Shown here piece after piece: positions 13,264 to 14,546 of a DNA stretch of 14,546 nt. The notes beneath the pieces were generated by a model. That model was not told the origin of the DNA. It saw nothing but the letters and a program-made list of their open reading frames with translations, and did no database searches. Source of the DNA: an uncultured Odoribacter sp. (lineage in GTDB: Bacteria; Bacteroidota; Bacteroidia; Bacteroidales; Marinifilaceae); contig URJC01000031.1 in NCBI GenBank assembly GCA_900548135.1, forward strand, positions 1 through 14,546, in the 5' to 3' direction. The number at the start of each line of letters is the position of its first letter. Position 1 is the first letter of the stretch. The position numbers were made by a program, and so were the translations under genes.

Positions 13264-14546
13264 ATGAATCCAATAGTAGAAATAAACGTTCAATCAGAAA
13301 TCGGAAAATTAAATGGTGTCATTATTCATACTCCTGGCGAAGAAGTTGAAAACATGACTCCCGAAAATGCTGAAAGGGCTTTATATAGTGATATTATCAA
13401 TTTATCCATTGCGCGGGAAGAATACAAACAAATATCAGGGGTATTATCGAAATTAACAAATACTTATGAAGTGAAGGATTTGTTATGCAACATCCTCCAA
13501 GATGAACAAATCAAAACGGAAGTACTTAACCGGATCGAACGGATTGAACCTTTTATCGGTGAAAAGACCCCCAAAGGCTCTTTAAAAGAGCAGTTACTTG
13601 AAGAAAACGCAGAAAATCTTTCACGTTTACTGATAGAAGGAGTAGAAATGGTAAAAGACAACCTAACCAAGTTCCTCAGTAAAGATTGGTATGCTTTACG
13701 TCCAATGCATAATTTCTTTTTTACGCGGGACGCCTCCATGAGCGTGTACAATGAAGTCCTGATTGGACGGATGGCAAATTCTATCCGGGACCGGGAATCC
13801 GTCCTGATGCAATCCATATTTGATTTCACTCCTGAATTTAAAACTAAAACGCTGACAGTACCTCCTGTACCTGGAGCAACCCAGCGTATCCGTACTATTG
13901 AAGGCGGAGATGTTTTAATTGCCCGCGAAGATATTCTGGTGATTGGTAACGGCGCCCGTACCAGCACACAAGCGATTGACATGCTGATATACGAATTTAT
14001 CAACCGCAAAAGCGAAAAAGCTCAGCACATCATTGTGCAACAATTGCCCAATACCCCGGAATCATTTATTCATCTGGATATGGTATTTACCCTACTGGAC
14101 CAGGATAAATGCATGGTTTTTGAACCTTTAATCCTCAATCCCGGTAATTATCAGACAGTACATATCAAAATTCAAAACGGAAAATTGCAAAGTATCCGTA
14201 CCGAAAAAAATCTGATCAGTGCATTAAAAAAACTGGGTATGGATCTGGAACCCGTGCTTTGCGGAGGTAGTGACGACTGGAATCAGGAACGCGAGCAATG
14301 GCATAGCGGAGCCAACTTCTTTGCCGTAGGTCCGGGACAAGTACTCGGATATGCCCGCAACAACTATACAATGGAGGCGATGAATAATGCCGGCTTCGAA
14401 ATTATCCGTGCCAATGACTTCATTGACGGAAAAACAGACCTAACCCAATACCATAAATATGTCATTACCATCGATGGTTCCGAACTTCCCCGCGGAGGAG
14501 GAGGCGCCCGATGTATGACTATGCCTATCAACCGCACCAATCTATA
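13264..14546 (+). CDS. arcA: Arginine deiminase, 3' end cut by the window edge
   Basis: Cytoplasmic guanidine-modifying enzyme that hydrolyses L-arginine to citrulline and ammonia, the first step of the arginine deiminase pathway (ATP from carbamoyl phosphate; acid protection). The 427 visible codons start IVEINVQSEIGKLNGVIIHTPGEE (4-27), the usual ADI opening. All catalytic positions of the family can be placed: FTRD (D156), EGGD (E213, D216), HLDMVF (H270, D272), and RGGGGARCMT with nucleophile C417. Typical ADIs are about 410 residues, so this one is slightly long and only a few C-terminal residues should be missing. The extra length falls mainly in the helical part (about 75-130). ArcB, ArcC or ArcD genes are not in view and may follow. 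It has its own promoter after mgtE. Confidence 0.93.
   Translation, partial: MNPIVEINVQSEIGKLNGVIIHTPGEEVENMTPENAERALYSDIINLSIAREEYKQISGVLSKLTNTYEVKDLLCNILQDEQIKTEVLNRIERIEPFIGEKTPKGSLKEQLLEENAENLSRLLIEGVEMVKDNLTKFLSKDWYALRPMHNFFFTRDASMSVYNEVLIGRMANSIRDRESVLMQSIFDFTPEFKTKTLTVPPVPGATQRIRTIEGGDVLIAREDILVIGNGARTSTQAIDMLIYEFINRKSEKAQHIIVQQLPNTPESFIHLDMVFTLLDQDKCMVFEPLILNPGNYQTVHIKIQNGKLQSIRTEKNLISALKKLGMDLEPVLCGGSDDWNQEREQWHSGANFFAVGPGQVLGYARNNYTMEAMNNAGFEIIRANDFIDGKTDLTQYHKYVITIDGSELPRGGGGARCMTMPINRTNL

Noticed and set aside
13464..14009. 181-codon minus-strand open frame inside arginine deiminase
   Set aside because: The plus strand contains the ADI catalytic motifs FTRD and EGGD; the antisense frame is Ser/Arg-rich and unrecognisable.
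1..14546. Search for tRNA, rRNA, CRISPR, insertion sequence or prophage signs
   Set aside because: No cloverleaf-like, repeat-spacer, transposase or integrase sequence was seen; the gaps are short and the recognisable genes are chromosomal.

Overview
The window looks like an ordinary stretch of a Bacteroidota chromosome, probably a gut or anaerobic member of the Bacteroidales. Three things point there. Several genes are preceded by the Bacteroidota -7 element TAnnTTTG and lack clear Shine-Dalgarno sequences. Some proteins are typical of the group (a DUF4468-type domain, an FHS sugar transporter beside a GH125 mannosidase, a Bacteroidetes-type MgtE). The DNA leans to A+T. I cannot fix the genus from sequence alone. 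No RNA genes, insertion sequences, CRISPR arrays, phage genes or toxin/defence systems are visible. No gap between genes exceeds about 200 bases.

Layout. 1-671 (-): 5' part of a PiT phosphate transporter. Just upstream lie three 11-bp direct repeats that resemble a Pho box. 872-2287 (+): DHA2 multidrug-type MFS exporter, overlapping at its end with 2279-2755 (-), an O6-alkylguanine-DNA alkyltransferase. 2871-4335 (+): an overlapping pair made of an exported DUF4468-flavin reductase fusion and a small alkyltransferase-like protein that keeps the acceptor cysteine. 4332-5618 (-): a divergent NCS2 nucleobase-permease homologue. 5778-6281 (+): a periplasmic TlpA-like thioredoxin. A strong hairpin follows it and separates it from 6323-9068 (-), an FHS sugar transporter with a Tat-signal GH125 exo-alpha-mannosidase upstream of it. 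9163-10808 (-): rsmG translationally coupled to a YbhN/AglD-type membrane protein. 10904-11692 (+): rsmA. 11779-13144 (+): mgtE, broken by a frameshift. 13264-end (+): arginine deiminase, cut by the window edge just after its catalytic cysteine.

Working groups. The alkyltransferase and the flavin reductase/ATL pair diverge from one 115-bp intergenic region and may form a small alkylation-repair locus. The GH125 enzyme and the FHS transporter form a plausible mannose-release and uptake pair without SusC/SusD genes. RsmG and RsmA both methylate 16S rRNA and are divergently arranged around a short promoter region. Most other neighbours look functionally unrelated.

I found no clear new multi-gene system. 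The observations most worth checking are the Pho-box-like repeats, the exported DUF4468-flavin reductase fusion, the split mgtE, the permease lacking a conserved substrate-binding glutamate, and the rsmA promoter that predicts a nearly leaderless mRNA.
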